NCBI RefSeq assembly: GCF_963677005.1
Contig: NZ_OY781616.1
Span: 62,001-126,000, forward strand
DNA: 64,000 nt
DNA from: Maridesulfovibrio sp.
GTDB lineage: Bacteria > Desulfobacterota > Desulfovibrionia > Desulfovibrionales > Desulfovibrionaceae
Direction of reading: 5' to 3'
Positions 53,360 through 63,234 of the stretch are shown here, one piece after another. Under the pieces are notes generated by a model. That model had not been told where the DNA came from. It saw only the letters and a program-made list of their open reading frames with translations, and searched no databases. A program made the position numbers and the translations under genes. Each line of letters begins with the position of its first letter. Position 1 is the first letter of the stretch.

Positions 53360-53443
53360 TTTTTTTGATTTCTCACAATGTCCATGCAGCAACTGAGGTT
53401 TGGAGCAGGCTGCGGATAGAATTCAGCCTGTTTCTTGAATGCG

Positions 53444-53480
53444 AAAACTGCTTAGACTCAAATCGGGTCTAAGCAGTTTT
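53444..53480. terminator. Bidirectional terminator of the metal-efflux operon and flgE
   Basis: Perfect 14-bp arms AAAACTGCTTAGAC/GTCTAAGCAGTTTT with a 9-nt loop. T run on the right, A run on the left. It lies between the microprotein and the convergent flgE. Confidence 0.9.
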
Positions 53481-53535
53481 TCATGTGTGCAGTATAATAA
53501 AGTTTTCTTAAGCGGGGCCCAGCCTGCCGGCACGG

Positions 53536-55128
53536 TTACTTCTTAACTCCGAGAGTTGTGTTGATCAACTGGTCGGTAGTGGTGATTGTCTTTGAGTTGG
53601 CCTGATATCCGCGCTGAGTCAGTATCATATGAGCAAATTCTTCTGCAAGATCCACATTGGATGTTTCAAGATTGCTGCCTACCACTGAACCCATGCCGTT
53701 CTTTCCGCCGACTCCTTCTATGGCCTCCCCTGATGCCGGGGTTGAGCTGAAATAGTTGGAGCCTTCTCGTCTGAGCCCGAATTCGCTTTTGAAATTGTAA
53801 AGGTTGACCTGATACAGTCCCTGACTGAGTCCATTGGAGAAATGCGCGGTCATAATGCCGTCGGAATCGAAATCCACATTCTGCAGATAGCCTTCGCCGA
53901 ATCCGTTCTGCGACTGGCTTATGGTGGATGAAGAACCATAGTAGGCGGTGGTACTGAGCGCATTGATCCTTCCGCTGTCCATCACGGCCAGATTGGAGGC
54001 GTTACTGCCCACGCTGGCTGCAGTGGTTCCCGGAAGTGTCCACGTATCGGTTGAGGACTGGATGCCCATGTTCAGGGAGAGGGTCTGTTCGCTGGTCTCT
54101 CCGTCGATACCCTTGAATGTGGCGTTCATGATCGGCAACCCGTTGCTGTTCATGGCCGCTGTGGTCCAGTTGTTGAGGTCCTTGGGGTCGGATGCACCGT
54201 CCGCAAGGGTGTATGCGCTCTGGTTGAGCAGAGTGCCGTCCCCGGAAAAGGTGAGCGTTCCGGTCATGAGCAGGCCGGCCGCTGAGGTGGCTTCTGTCGC
54301 CGCACGACCGTCGCTTCCCGGAGGAACTGTTACAATATATTCCCAGTACATCTTGTCGGAAGGATCACCATCGTTGACGACCTTGTCATAATAAACCACC
54401 AGATCGTGGGTATTCCCGTTCTTGTCATACACTTTTATGGATGTGTTGTATGCGTACTGCTCTGAATCAAGCGGGACATCGCTTGTACCGTCCCATGCCT
54501 GCATGAGCGAGAAGAACGGGGAGCCTTCAGTCTCGGAATTGTCCACTGACCCGGAATCAAGGTTTGTTCTGATTGAAACATCCGTTGTGGCCTTCGGGTC
54601 CGACTTGACCACCAGTACATCCTGCCCGGAAGCATTCTTTTCAGTCTTCATCGGCAGGGCGATGTTTCCGGATGTGGTCCCGATGTTTCCGTCGTTATCG
54701 ATAGGATATCCCTGGAGTATATTGCCGTGGGCATCCACGAGTTGTCCGTTTTTATCGAATATGAAATTACCGGCGCGGGTGTATAGGTCCTTATTGCCTG
54801 CCGGAGTTGCGACACGGAAGAATCCCTGACCGCCGATGGCGAGGTCAGTACTGCTGCTGGTCTTCTCGAAAGACCCTTCTTCGAAATTTATCCTTGTGGC
54901 TGAAACTCTGGCGCCATGTCCGATCTGGCCAACCGTATTGGATCCCCCGGCAGCCACTACTCCGGAAATGGATCCGACCTTGCTCTGGCTGTTCAGGGTT
55001 TCCAGAAAGGTATCGCCGCTTTTGTAGGCAGTGGTGCTCACATTGGCGAGGTTGGCGCTGATCTGCTGCATCAGCGTTCCGTGCGCCTTTAGGCCTGCCG
55101 CGCCGGTGTACATTGAACTGAAAGCCAT
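53536..55128 (-). CDS. flgE: Flagellar hook protein
   Basis: 530 residues. N-terminal FlgE region (MAFSSMYTGAAGLKAHGTLMQQISANLANVST...), the D0 heptad helix, GFFRVATPAGNKDLYTRAGNF, and the C-terminal QANSKTITTTDQLINTTLGVKK that closes D0. Central part is Ser/Thr/Gly-rich. Exported by the flagellar type III apparatus and polymerised into the hook. AAGGAG precedes the ATG. Single gene with a sigma-54 promoter upstream. Confidence 0.96.
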   Translation of the reverse strand: MAFSSMYTGAAGLKAHGTLMQQISANLANVSTTAYKSGDTFLETLNSQSKVGSISGVVAAGGSNTVGQIGHGARVSATRINFEEGSFEKTSSSTDLAIGGQGFFRVATPAGNKDLYTRAGNFIFDKNGQLVDAHGNILQGYPIDNDGNIGTTSGNIALPMKTEKNASGQDVLVVKSDPKATTDVSIRTNLDSGSVDNSETEGSPFFSLMQAWDGTSDVPLDSEQYAYNTSIKVYDKNGNTHDLVVYYDKVVNDGDPSDKMYWEYIVTVPPGSDGRAATEATSAAGLLMTGTLTFSGDGTLLNQSAYTLADGASDPKDLNNWTTAAMNSNGLPIMNATFKGIDGETSEQTLSLNMGIQSSTDTWTLPGTTAASVGSNASNLAVMDSGRINALSTTAYYGSSSTISQSQNGFGEGYLQNVDFDSDGIMTAHFSNGLSQGLYQVNLYNFKSEFGLRREGSNYFSSTPASGEAIEGVGGKNGMGSVVGSNLETSNVDLAEEFAHMILTQRGYQANSKTITTTDQLINTTLGVKK

Positions 55129-55222
55129 GGGAAACTCCTTGAATGATCCTGAAGTTGACTCATATTTACGAGGATCATGCTGACCGTATAGCGGGAATTA
55201 AAATCCGCTCAGTTCAATGTAA

Positions 55223-55237
55223 GCAAAGGTCGTGCCT
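55223..55237 (-). promoter_or_regulatory. Sigma-54 promoter of flgE
   Basis: On the minus strand AGGCACGACCTTTGC: -24 GG and -12 GC with 10 nt between, matching TGGCAC-N5-TTGC with only the first T changed. Transcription would begin near 55211, ~83 nt before the flgE start codon. Confidence 0.8.
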
Positions 55238-55420
55238 AAAGTTACAGTAAGCTTATCTCAAGGAAATGTAATGAAAAGTTAAGAACAAGGGAGGAAAAAA
55301 AGTCCCCGGTTTCCTTCGCCGGAAGGAAAAAGAGGAATAAAATTCAGTGCGTCTTAAGGCAGCAGCACTTGATTTGTGCGGAGCAGTCGGCTGCCATGGG
55401 AATTTGGTCCGATCTTCGGT

Positions 55421-56167
55421 TCAGACGTTGATTTTCTTCTCAAGATGTTTTTTCAACTTACGGGCCGGTGTGGACTCCGGGTTCAGGGCCAGACATTTGT
55501 CTACGTATTTCATCGCGTCTTTGCGTTTGCCTTCTTCGTATAGGCTGCGGGCAATGTTGAAAAAAAGGTTGTCGTCATTATCCGTAAGGCCGATCGCTCT
55601 GCTGTAGAACTCTACAGCTTCTTCAAACATTCTGTTTTTGCGCAGCGAGATGCCGAAATCATTAAACAGGTGCTTGTGCTGCTTCTCAAAGGCGGCATCA
55701 AGTTTTACCAGCCGCTTGAAAATATCCGTGGCCTTTTCGTCTTCCTGCCTTGAGAGGTAGCAAAGCCCGATGCCGAAGTTGGCCCTTATGTTTTCCTCGT
55801 CAATATTGAGCGCCTTGCCGTATTCCATTTCAGCAGTGAATGTGTTCCCCAGCTGGCGCTGGCGGTCTGCTTTTGCAAGGGTCTTGTTGAGTTCTTTTAT
55901 GGCCGGAAATACTTTGGTTATATAAAGTTCAAGTTCGGGCGTGAATGATTCCAGAAGTTCTTCTTTGGTGATAATCTGGACTTCCCCGGACGGAACATCG
56001 TTCTCGTTAAGAGCACGCAGTTCTATCTCGCCTTTCTCGTTTTCTTCAGCAAAGTAGAGAAAGGACTGGATCACCTTGCGTTTGGTTGTCCCCGTCCCGA
56101 TCTCCTGAACTATTTTTGTTGAGAAAGTGCCTCTGATTCTGGGCATTGATGAAGGTGTGGTGTCCAT
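55421..56167 (-). CDS. TPR-repeat protein
   Basis: 248 residues. N-terminal ~90 residues contain KIVQEIGTGTTKRKVIQSFLYFAEEN, a non-TPR basic segment. From ~110 to the end are about four TPR helix pairs (GNTFTAEMEYGKALNIDEEN; ANFGIGLCYLSRQEDEKATDIFKRL; DFGISLRKNRMFEEAVEFYSRAIG; FNIARSLYEEGKRKDAMKYVDKCLALNP). A protein-interaction role is expected. It is unlinked to the flagellar genes by promoter, and follows hslU at 165 nt. Confidence 0.8.
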   Translation of the reverse strand: MDTTPSSMPRIRGTFSTKIVQEIGTGTTKRKVIQSFLYFAEENEKGEIELRALNENDVPSGEVQIITKEELLESFTPELELYITKVFPAIKELNKTLAKADRQRQLGNTFTAEMEYGKALNIDEENIRANFGIGLCYLSRQEDEKATDIFKRLVKLDAAFEKQHKHLFNDFGISLRKNRMFEEAVEFYSRAIGLTDNDDNLFFNIARSLYEEGKRKDAMKYVDKCLALNPESTPARKLKKHLEKKINV

Positions 56168-56277
56168 TTTATTCCAAAGTTCTTTTCCGGTGCTGCGTTA
56201 TTTTCGAACTTAAGCTGCCGCAGGTTGGTCTGTCCAGCATAATTTCAAAAATGGGCGTACTCGATAATCGATTGAAA

Positions 56278-56307
56278 AAGCGGGAGATTCATAAGAATCT
56301 CCCGCTT
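56278..56307 (-). terminator. Terminator of hslVU
   Basis: Perfect 13-bp arms AAGCGGGAGATTC/GAATCTCCCGCTT with ATAA loop; on the minus strand a TTTTTC run follows. Lies 24 nt after the hslU stop. Confidence 0.9.
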
Positions 56308-56331
56308 GAAGAGTTCTGACGCCCGGGCGGA

Positions 56332-57702
56332 CTAAAGAATGTATCTGGAAAGGTCGCGGTCTTCCACCACGTCGGTGAGTTTTTCCTTTACGTATTCGCG
56401 GTCAATGAGAATCGTTTCACCGGAGCGGTCCGGAGCCTCGAAAGAGAGGTCGGACAGAATCCTTTCCATGATGGTGTAGAGGCGTCTGGCACCGATGTTT
56501 TCGGTTTCATCATTTATCTTTTGTGCGTTGCCGGCTACTTCTTCCAATGCCTCACGGCTGAAGTCGATCGTCAGCTTTTCGGTCTCAAGCAGGGCCTTGT
56601 ACTGTACAGTCAGGGCATTCTGCGGTTCGGTGAGGATTCGGTAGAAGTCATCCTTATCCAGAGAGGAGAGTTCAACGCGCAGCGGGAAGCGGCCCTGGAG
56701 TTCGGGAATGAGGTCCGAAGGCTTGGAGTAGTGGAATGCCCCTGCGGAGATGAAAAGGATGTGGTCTGTCTTGACCATGCCGTACTTGGTGTTGACCACG
56801 CAGCCTTCCACAACAGGAAGCAGGTCGCGCTGCACGCCCTCGCGGGAGACGTCTGTGGAGCTTCCGCCTTCCTGTTTTCCGGCGATCTTGTCTATTTCGT
56901 CGAGGAAAAGGATTCCGGTCTGTTCTACACGTTCACGGGCGAGTTCAGCGACATTATCCATATCGATGAGTTTGTCCGATTCCTGCTGGATGAGGATTTC
57001 ATATGCTTCGCGCAGGTGGACTTTGCGGGTTTTCTTTTTGCCGGGAAACATTTTTCCGATCATATCGGAAACCTGCATGCCCATGTCTTCCATACCGGGC
57101 ATGGACATTATTTCAACGCCGCCGCCCTGAACGGTGACTTCGATATCGACTTCGCGGTCATCCAGCTTTCCGTCACGCCACATTTTGCGGAATTTTTCGC
57201 GAGTGGACGAATTGTCAATGGCTGGTTTTTCTTCTTGCGGCTGGTTGGAGGAGCCGAAGAAACCCATACCCTGGTTCGGATTTTTCGAAGAGGGCAGCAG
57301 CAGGTCCAGCAGGGCTTCTTCCGCATTCTTTTCCGCTTTGACTTTGACCTTGTCCATCTCTTCCTTGCGGACGAGATTCACTCCGATCTCCATGAGGTCG
57401 CGGACCATGGATTCAACATCGCGGCCCACATAGCCGACCTCTGTGAATTTGGTAGCTTCCACCTTGAAGAAAGGGCATCCCGAAAGTTTGGCGAGGCGCC
57501 GGGCTATCTCCGTCTTGCCAACGCCGGTGGGGCCCATCATGATAATGTTTTTCGGGGCGATTTCATCACGGAGTTCGGGCGGGAGCTGCTGTCTGCGCCA
57601 GCGGTTGCGCATGGCTATTGCGACCATGCGTTTTGCATCGGCCTGACCGATGATGTATTTGTCCAGTTCCGATACGATTTCTCTGGGGGTAAGATTGCTC
57701 AT
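56332..57702 (-). CDS. hslU: HslU ATPase subunit of HslUV protease
   Basis: 456 residues (E. coli 443). AAA+ unfoldase: Walker [10 protein letters not shown] (~56), I domain (~110-230), Walker [13 protein letters not shown], sensor-2 [13 protein letters not shown] and the C-terminal LSRYIL that docks into HslV. It unfolds proteins for HslV. AAAGG precedes the ATG, 18 nt after hslV. Confidence 0.97.
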   Translation of the reverse strand: MSNLTPREIVSELDKYIIGQADAKRMVAIAMRNRWRRQQLPPELRDEIAPKNIIMMGPTGVGKTEIARRLAKLSGCPFFKVEATKFTEVGYVGRDVESMVRDLMEIGVNLVRKEEMDKVKVKAEKNAEEALLDLLLPSSKNPNQGMGFFGSSNQPQEEKPAIDNSSTREKFRKMWRDGKLDDREVDIEVTVQGGGVEIMSMPGMEDMGMQVSDMIGKMFPGKKKTRKVHLREAYEILIQQESDKLIDMDNVAELARERVEQTGILFLDEIDKIAGKQEGGSSTDVSREGVQRDLLPVVEGCVVNTKYGMVKTDHILFISAGAFHYSKPSDLIPELQGRFPLRVELSSLDKDDFYRILTEPQNALTVQYKALLETEKLTIDFSREALEEVAGNAQKINDETENIGARRLYTIMERILSDLSFEAPDRSGETILIDREYVKEKLTDVVEDRDLSRYIL

Positions 57703-57720
57703 TGTGCGGCCTTTGCGGAG

Positions 57721-58260
57721 TTATTTTTCAAGGGTTTTAAGAACGAAGTTGCTGTTGGTATAAACACATATTTCGCTGGCAATTTCCATGGATTTACTGG
57801 CTATTTCACTGGCAGGCATATCCGTGTTGCGCATAAGCGCACGGGCGGCGGAAAGGGCGTAGGATCCGCCTGAACCGATGGCAGCCACACCGTCGTCAGG
57901 TTCTATCACATCGCCGTTTCCGCTTATGATCAGTATGTGTTCGGCGTCTGCCACCATTATCATTGCTTCGAGCTTGCGCAGGTATTTGTCGGTGCGCCAG
58001 TCGGTGGCCATTTCAACTGCGGAGCGGACGAGATTTCCGGCGTAGGTCTGGAGTTTCTTCTCAAACCGTTCAAACAGCGTGAAAGCATCTGCAGTGGCTC
58101 CGGCAAACCCGGCCATGACCTTGTCGTGGTACAGTGTGCGCACCTTTACGGCGGAATGCTTCATCACAACGGCCTGGCCCATGGTGACCTGTCCGTCGCC
58201 GATCATGGCGGTGCCGTTATCATCTTTGACGGCCAGAATGGTTGTTCCTCTGAGTTCCAT
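57721..58260 (-). CDS. hslV: HslV peptidase subunit of HslUV
   Basis: 179 residues; the ATG at 58260 follows AGGAG, so the frame's upstream codons are dropped. The N-terminal catalytic Thr is exposed after removal of MELRG (RG-TTILAVK). [24 protein letters not shown] and [14 protein letters not shown] are typical of the proteasome-like family. Co-transcribed with hslU. Confidence 0.97.
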   Translation of the reverse strand: MELRGTTILAVKDDNGTAMIGDGQVTMGQAVVMKHSAVKVRTLYHDKVMAGFAGATADAFTLFERFEKKLQTYAGNLVRSAVEMATDWRTDKYLRKLEAMIMVADAEHILIISGNGDVIEPDDGVAAIGSGGSYALSAARALMRNTDMPASEIASKSMEIASEICVYTNSNFVLKTLEK

Positions 58261-58450
58261 TTTCTTCTCCTGATTCATCTATTTCCATATGATGCGCTGC
58301 GCGCTGATTGACTGTGCTGCTTTTTCCCAGGTGCCGGAGGGATGGTTCCTTACTGAATCCATGAGGAAAAAAACAAATTGCCCTGAACATAAGTCCTGTG
58401 AGGGAGATGGCAAGGGGGAAACGGATATCTGTTTGATGAGAAATGGGAAA

Positions 58451-58481
58451 CGCCCTCCCGATCAATTGATCCGGGAGGGCG
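58451..58481 (-). terminator. Hairpin downstream of clc
   Basis: CGCCCTCCCG ... CGGGAGGGCG with the inner palindrome ATCAATTGAT and one bulged C. It lies 34 nt after the clc stop. T run on the minus side is short (GTTT); on the plus side TATTTTTG follows. Confidence 0.65.
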
Positions 58482-58514
58482 TATTTTTGTTGGTAATCTG
58501 AAATTGTGCCGGAT

Positions 58515-60329
58515 TTACGCGGCAGTCTCCCGGAGTTCCTTGATGGACTTTGCGTAGGCCCGGAAAACGTTTTCCCTGTTCAGGATTCCGATTATTCTGT
58601 TCGGGTCGTCATCGCTGACAACAGGTATCTGCCCGTAGTCTGTATCTACGAATTTGAGCAGGGCGGTGTAAAGGTCATCGTCACGGCGCAGGGTGGCCGG
58701 TTTGGTGGCCAGATCCTTGGTGAGGATCAGGTCGAACAGATCCGGGTTGAAAAGGTGGTTCCTGACGTTCTGAATGGTCAATATGCCGGTGATTACGCCC
58801 TCATAGTTTTTGACCGGAAAGTATAACTCATTGGTATTGGCAATGATGTCGGTCAGAGCCTTGAGGGTTGTCCCTTCTTCGAGGGTGGTTACGCGGCCGG
58901 GCTTGTAGTGGGTTTCAACCTGCAGGCCTTCGAGGATGTTGATTGTCTTGTCCTCGATGTGAGCAGGTGATTCGAACTTGCTTTCAACCTGATGCTCGTA
59001 AAGAGAGAAACTTCTGCCAAGCACAATGCAGAGTGCCGAGGCCAGCATCAGCGGCGCCAGCAGGCCGTAACCCTGAGTGAGTTCGCAGACCATGATGAGC
59101 GGTCCGATCGGGGCCTTGGCAACTCCTGCGAAAAATGCGGCCATGCCTACCAGTACGTATCCGCCGGGCTGGGTGACAATGTCCGGGTAGTACTGTCCTG
59201 CGAGCTGTCCGACTATGCCTCCGCTCATTCCGCCTACAAAAAGAGCCGGGGCGAACATACCACCCGACATTCCGGAGCCGATGGTGGTGGAGGTGGCAAT
59301 GGTCTTGCCGATTACGATGGCAACCATCATCATCAGCGGCAGCTGGCCCATGATGGCCATTTCAAGCCATCCGTATCCTCCGGTAAGGAGTTGGGGGAAG
59401 AACATTCCCATCACTCCCATGACCATACCGCCGATTCCTGTTGCCCACATGAGGCCGAGTTTGTCCTTGATCGTGAAGAAAACCGAATATTTGATGAATC
59501 TGAACGTGCGGATGTACAGCCAGCCGGACAAAGTGCAGACCAGTGCAAGCACGATGTAGAAGATCAGTTCTCTGGGATCGTGAAACACGAAGCGCGGAAT
59601 ACCGAAAATAGGTTCGGAACCGTAAAAGAGAGTGAACAGCGAGTATGATACAACGGAAGAGATGACCGAGGGCAGAATCGCTTCGGATTCAAAGTCTTCG
59701 CGGTAAATAACTTCAATGGCGGTCAGTGCTCCGCCGAGTGGGGCTCTGAAAATGGCTCCGAGTCCGCCCGCTGCTCCGGCCAGAAGCATTATGCGCCGTT
59801 CCTTGGTGGAAAGCTTGAGCTTCTGGGCCATCCATGAACCGATTCCAGCACCCATCTGGGTGATAGGGCCTTCGCGCCCTGCGCTGCCGCCTGTGGCGAT
59901 GGTGAACACGGAGGTGATCCCCTTGATTATGGGGATGAGCGGGCGCATAAGTCCGCCGCCCTGATGAAAGCATTTTATGGTGGAGTCGGTTCCGTCTGTT
60001 CCGCCGGAAACGGTTTCTGGAATATAGCGGTTGACCAGCCAGCCGGTTATCAGGCCGACGGCGGTGGTGCAGATGGGGATGGTCCATTCGCGCAGCGGTC
60101 CGGGAACTCCGTGAAAAAGCTCCTCCCCTTCCGGGGCGGGCAGGGAAAGTCCCGCAAGCTGGTTGAGAAAAATATATTTGCCGAATTCCACAGCAGCGAA
60201 GAAGGCCACTGCGATGATACCGGAAAGAGCACCGACCAGAACTCCCAGGAGGAGCCATCTGAAGGCACTGATGTTACGGTATGAGCGGACCAGTTCGGTC
60301 CACATTTTAAGCTTTAACAAAGGACTCAT
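58515..60329 (-). CDS. ClC-family chloride channel/antiporter with tandem CBS domains
   Basis: 604 residues. Selectivity-filter motifs GGSAGREGPITQMGAG (gating Glu in GREGP), GMSGGMFAPALFVGG and the region with AIEVIYRED. About 10 membrane-embedded helices to ~450, then two CBS domains (~460-604; VTTLEEGTTLKALTDIIA and ATLRRDDDLYTALL). Start overlaps ribF by ATGA (60326-60329), so the pair is translationally coupled. Exchanges Cl- for protons or conducts anions; ion specificity not fixed. Confidence 0.93.
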   Translation of the reverse strand: MSPLLKLKMWTELVRSYRNISAFRWLLLGVLVGALSGIIAVAFFAAVEFGKYIFLNQLAGLSLPAPEGEELFHGVPGPLREWTIPICTTAVGLITGWLVNRYIPETVSGGTDGTDSTIKCFHQGGGLMRPLIPIIKGITSVFTIATGGSAGREGPITQMGAGIGSWMAQKLKLSTKERRIMLLAGAAGGLGAIFRAPLGGALTAIEVIYREDFESEAILPSVISSVVSYSLFTLFYGSEPIFGIPRFVFHDPRELIFYIVLALVCTLSGWLYIRTFRFIKYSVFFTIKDKLGLMWATGIGGMVMGVMGMFFPQLLTGGYGWLEMAIMGQLPLMMMVAIVIGKTIATSTTIGSGMSGGMFAPALFVGGMSGGIVGQLAGQYYPDIVTQPGGYVLVGMAAFFAGVAKAPIGPLIMVCELTQGYGLLAPLMLASALCIVLGRSFSLYEHQVESKFESPAHIEDKTINILEGLQVETHYKPGRVTTLEEGTTLKALTDIIANTNELYFPVKNYEGVITGILTIQNVRNHLFNPDLFDLILTKDLATKPATLRRDDDLYTALLKFVDTDYGQIPVVSDDDPNRIIGILNRENVFRAYAKSIKELRETAA

Positions 60330-61312
60330 TGACAGGCTCCGGTTCCTGATTCCGACAGGTGCAGACCTGGGCGCACTTGTGACTCAGGATAGGACAGTAT
60401 TGACCTGGCAAGCTGAATATCAATTTTTATGCGTTCTTTTAGTTCGTCCAGCCCGCTGAACTTGCGTTCCGCGCGGATGCGCTGGATGAAGTGAACCCTG
60501 ATCTGCTTGCCGTATATATCGTGGGAAAAGTCCAGAATATGGGCTTCTACTGAAAGGGCTTCGTTTCCGAAAGTGGGGTTCTTGCCGATATTGGCCACGC
60601 CGGGCAGGACCTTGCCGTCCACTTCGACCCGTATGGCGTAGACTCCCTTCTGGGGGAAAAGTTCGTCTTCAAGCTTGATATTTGCGGTCGGGAATCCGAG
60701 CAGACGCCCGCCCCGGTTCATGCCGTGCACAACCTCTCCGCGTACCTGGTAGAATCTGCCCAGCAGGGGGCGGACATCCCAGACATTGCCTTCCTGCACC
60801 AGATCCCTGATTCTGGATGAGCTTACTACTGCGTCCTCGATGATGACCGGATCAAGGCGCTCCACGCCGTATCCGTATTTCTTCCCGAGTTCAGCCAGAA
60901 CCGCGTAGTTTCCGCTGCGTCCTTTTCCCATGGCGTAATCGTAACCCACCACCATTTCCTTCATATTCAGCGGATCGATAAGAAACCGTTTTATGAATTC
61001 ATCGGGGGAGAGTGCCGCAATTTCCCTGGTGAAGTTCAGGGCCAGAATAATATCCGGGCCATGCTGGGCGATAAGCTCCAGTTTCTGGGAAGTAAGGGTT
61101 ATGAACGGAGGGGTTTTGCTGTTGACCAGAACCCGCAGAGGGTGCGGGTCAAAAGTTACTACAACACTTTGCAGCCCGTTGGCCTTGGCTTTCTGGCAGG
61201 TGCTGCAGATCAGCTTTTGGTGTCCTTTGTGGACGCCGTCGAAATTTCCTATGGTGACGCATGTGCCGTTCTCAGGCCGGGGTATTTCTTCTATTTTTCT
61301 TGAGATGATCAT
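60326..61312 (-). CDS. ribF: Bifunctional riboflavin kinase/FAD synthetase
   Basis: 328 residues. N-terminal adenylyltransferase (GNFDGVHKGHQKLI, VVTFDPHPLRVL, SSSRIRDLV) and C-terminal flavokinase (GRLLGFPTANIKL, GVYAIRVEVDG, GNKPT-equivalent GKNPTFG, DFSHDIYGK). Phosphorylates riboflavin to FMN and adenylates to FAD; FMN is also the AroC cofactor. Followed by clc in the same unit. Confidence 0.95.
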   Translation of the reverse strand: MIISRKIEEIPRPENGTCVTIGNFDGVHKGHQKLICSTCQKAKANGLQSVVVTFDPHPLRVLVNSKTPPFITLTSQKLELIAQHGPDIILALNFTREIAALSPDEFIKRFLIDPLNMKEMVVGYDYAMGKGRSGNYAVLAELGKKYGYGVERLDPVIIEDAVVSSSRIRDLVQEGNVWDVRPLLGRFYQVRGEVVHGMNRGGRLLGFPTANIKLEDELFPQKGVYAIRVEVDGKVLPGVANIGKNPTFGNEALSVEAHILDFSHDIYGKQIRVHFIQRIRAERKFSGLDELKERIKIDIQLARSILSYPESQVRPGLHLSESGTGACQ

Positions 61313-61574
61313 TAGTGGAGGTATTTTCGTTCTTTCAACTGAAAGTGTTGATCCATCGTATTTCGGTAATCTGTGCTGTGTCGGGGCGCAACCTTGGCCG
61401 GAAGGCCGGAGTTTCTCACTTTGCGGTTGTTTGACGGACAGATCGGAACCGAACTGTTTTGCATACCGGAAAAGGAGTACACTAGCTCATGTTTTTACAA
61501 ACTACAAGCATGTAAGATGGGCTGATGCCGGTAAGCGGGTGAGTGTTCCGATTTAATTAACGGAGATGAATCCA
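61313..61574. other. Spacer upstream of ribF
   Basis: 262 bp between the M48 gene end and ribF start on the same strand; likely ribF promoter. No RFN-type riboswitch signature recognised. Confidence 0.4.
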
Positions 61575-63032
61575 TTACCCCGGAGCGTTGCCGGGACCCT
61601 TGTCCTGGTCCGGATTTACGGCCTTTTGCAGTTTGACCAGAATTTCTTTCTGCTCTGCTGTGCGGGCCAGTCCTTCGGCCTTTTGAAGGTGAAATTTTGC
61701 CTGTTTGGGATTGTTCCCGTACAGGTCCGCATAGGCCAGCTGCACGTGTGCTTCGAAATAGTTTCCGGATTCTCCTAGCATGCGCCCGAGGTGGTAGTGT
61801 ATTTCCTGATCGTGGGGGACCATCTCGGCCACCTTACGCATGGTCAGTATGGCCTGCTTGTAGTTTTTGCGCACTCCTTCGATTCTGGCCAGAAAAAACA
61901 GGGTCATGGCGTCCCGCGGATCGCGCAGATAGGCTTCACGCAGCAGCGGGGAAGCTTTGTCCATATTGCCTATGGTGAAGTAGAATCTTCCTTCTTCCCT
62001 CAGGATCAGAGTATCACCGGGACATTGGTTGTGAGCTTTTTCAAAGTATTTTGCAGCGTCCTGATTTTTCTTCATGCGCGACAGGACAATTCCCATACCG
62101 AGATTGTCCAGACAGGTACGTTTTTCTGCAGGTATGTTTTTGTAGTATGCCAGCGCGACTTCAGCATCTGTCATACGTGCCCTGATAAGGGTCTGGGTCT
62201 TGAGAAATTGTGCATCATCATCGCGGCGTTTGAAATACTCCGGCGGCATGCGCTGAAATCGTTCTTTCAGATAGTCTATACGGGTATCAAGTCCGGGGTG
62301 AGTGGAAAGATAGGTGGGTATGTTGTTGTTGCTGACGTACCACTGCCTTTGTTTCATAATCTTGAAGCTGTCCACCATACCTTCGGGGTTGAAGCCTGCC
62401 GCGATGAGGTAGTTCATGCCGAGATGGTCGGCCTCGCGTTCGTTTGCCTGAGTGTAGGACAGATACGCACTCTGGGCTCCGCCCATGGAACCGACAGCCA
62501 GTGCGGTTCCCAGATTGCCTGCATTCTCTCCCCCGGACATGCCGATGAGCATGCCTGCCAGGGTTCCCAGAGCACTGGCGATATTGATCAGTTTCATCTG
62601 CTCCATGCGCCGGGCAACGTGGCGCAGCGATACGTGGGCAAGTTCGTGGCCGATAACAGCGGCCAGTTCCGATTCGTGTTTCAGATTCAGGATGAGCCCG
62701 GTGTAGATGTAAATGTATCCACCGGGAACGGCGAAGGCGTTCATGGAATTGTTTTGGATGACTGCCGCGGTTATGGGAAAAGGCTGCGGAGGCATCTGGT
62801 GGGCAACCCTTGCGACCAGTTTCTTGACGTAGTCGGTTATCTGCGGATCAAGAACCAGAGGCATCCGCTGGTGAACCATCTTATCGAATTCCTTACCCAG
62901 TTCAATTTCATCCCGCACCGTGAAATCACCGAAGATGGAGGACGCCATGGCTTGCGGGGTAAGGCAGAGCATTACGAAGAAGATAATGAGGCCTGCAACG
63001 GCCTGTGTATTAATTTTGTTTCTGAAAAGCAT
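61575..63032 (-). CDS. M48 zinc metalloprotease with TPR domain (BepA-like)
   Basis: 485 residues. Signal peptide (VAGLIIFFVMLCLTPQAMA-SS), M48 peptidase with HELAH (zinc site in VIGHELAHVSLRH, ~130) and third ligand in NEREADHLG (~200). The C-terminal ~200 are TPR helix pairs. This is the architecture of BepA/YfgC, a periplasmic protease/chaperone for outer-membrane assembly (LptD, BAM). Start has no obvious SD. Confidence 0.92.
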   Translation of the reverse strand: MLFRNKINTQAVAGLIIFFVMLCLTPQAMASSIFGDFTVRDEIELGKEFDKMVHQRMPLVLDPQITDYVKKLVARVAHQMPPQPFPITAAVIQNNSMNAFAVPGGYIYIYTGLILNLKHESELAAVIGHELAHVSLRHVARRMEQMKLINIASALGTLAGMLIGMSGGENAGNLGTALAVGSMGGAQSAYLSYTQANEREADHLGMNYLIAAGFNPEGMVDSFKIMKQRQWYVSNNNIPTYLSTHPGLDTRIDYLKERFQRMPPEYFKRRDDDAQFLKTQTLIRARMTDAEVALAYYKNIPAEKRTCLDNLGMGIVLSRMKKNQDAAKYFEKAHNQCPGDTLILREEGRFYFTIGNMDKASPLLREAYLRDPRDAMTLFFLARIEGVRKNYKQAILTMRKVAEMVPHDQEIHYHLGRMLGESGNYFEAHVQLAYADLYGNNPKQAKFHLQKAEGLARTAEQKEILVKLQKAVNPDQDKGPGNAPG

Positions 63033-63234
63033 AGGGTGTAGTATGGTTTTGTTTCATATGAGTAATGACAGAAGCCCGCAGGCTTCAAAAGGTCCTGTCC
63101 GTGTTTTCCGCACAGTCTAATCCATTACTCTTTGTTCCTGAGAATGGTAAGTTCTGTCTGTGTGGTTGTAAACCCCGATGCGGTTACGCCGGACGGGAAA
63201 ACAGCAAAATAAATCATAAACCGGGAGGTTGGGT

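Noticed and set aside
56521..57873. 450-codon rightward open frame antisense to hslU
   Set aside because: hslU is certain on the other strand; this frame has no motifs and crosses two genes.
58290..58330. GCGCTGCGCGCTGAT resembling the end of the 71-bp repeat
   Set aside because: Only about 15 nt are similar; the hairpin core is absent.
61791..63041. 416-codon rightward open frame antisense to the M48 protease
   Set aside because: Antisense shadow of a protein with clear HELAH and TPRs.
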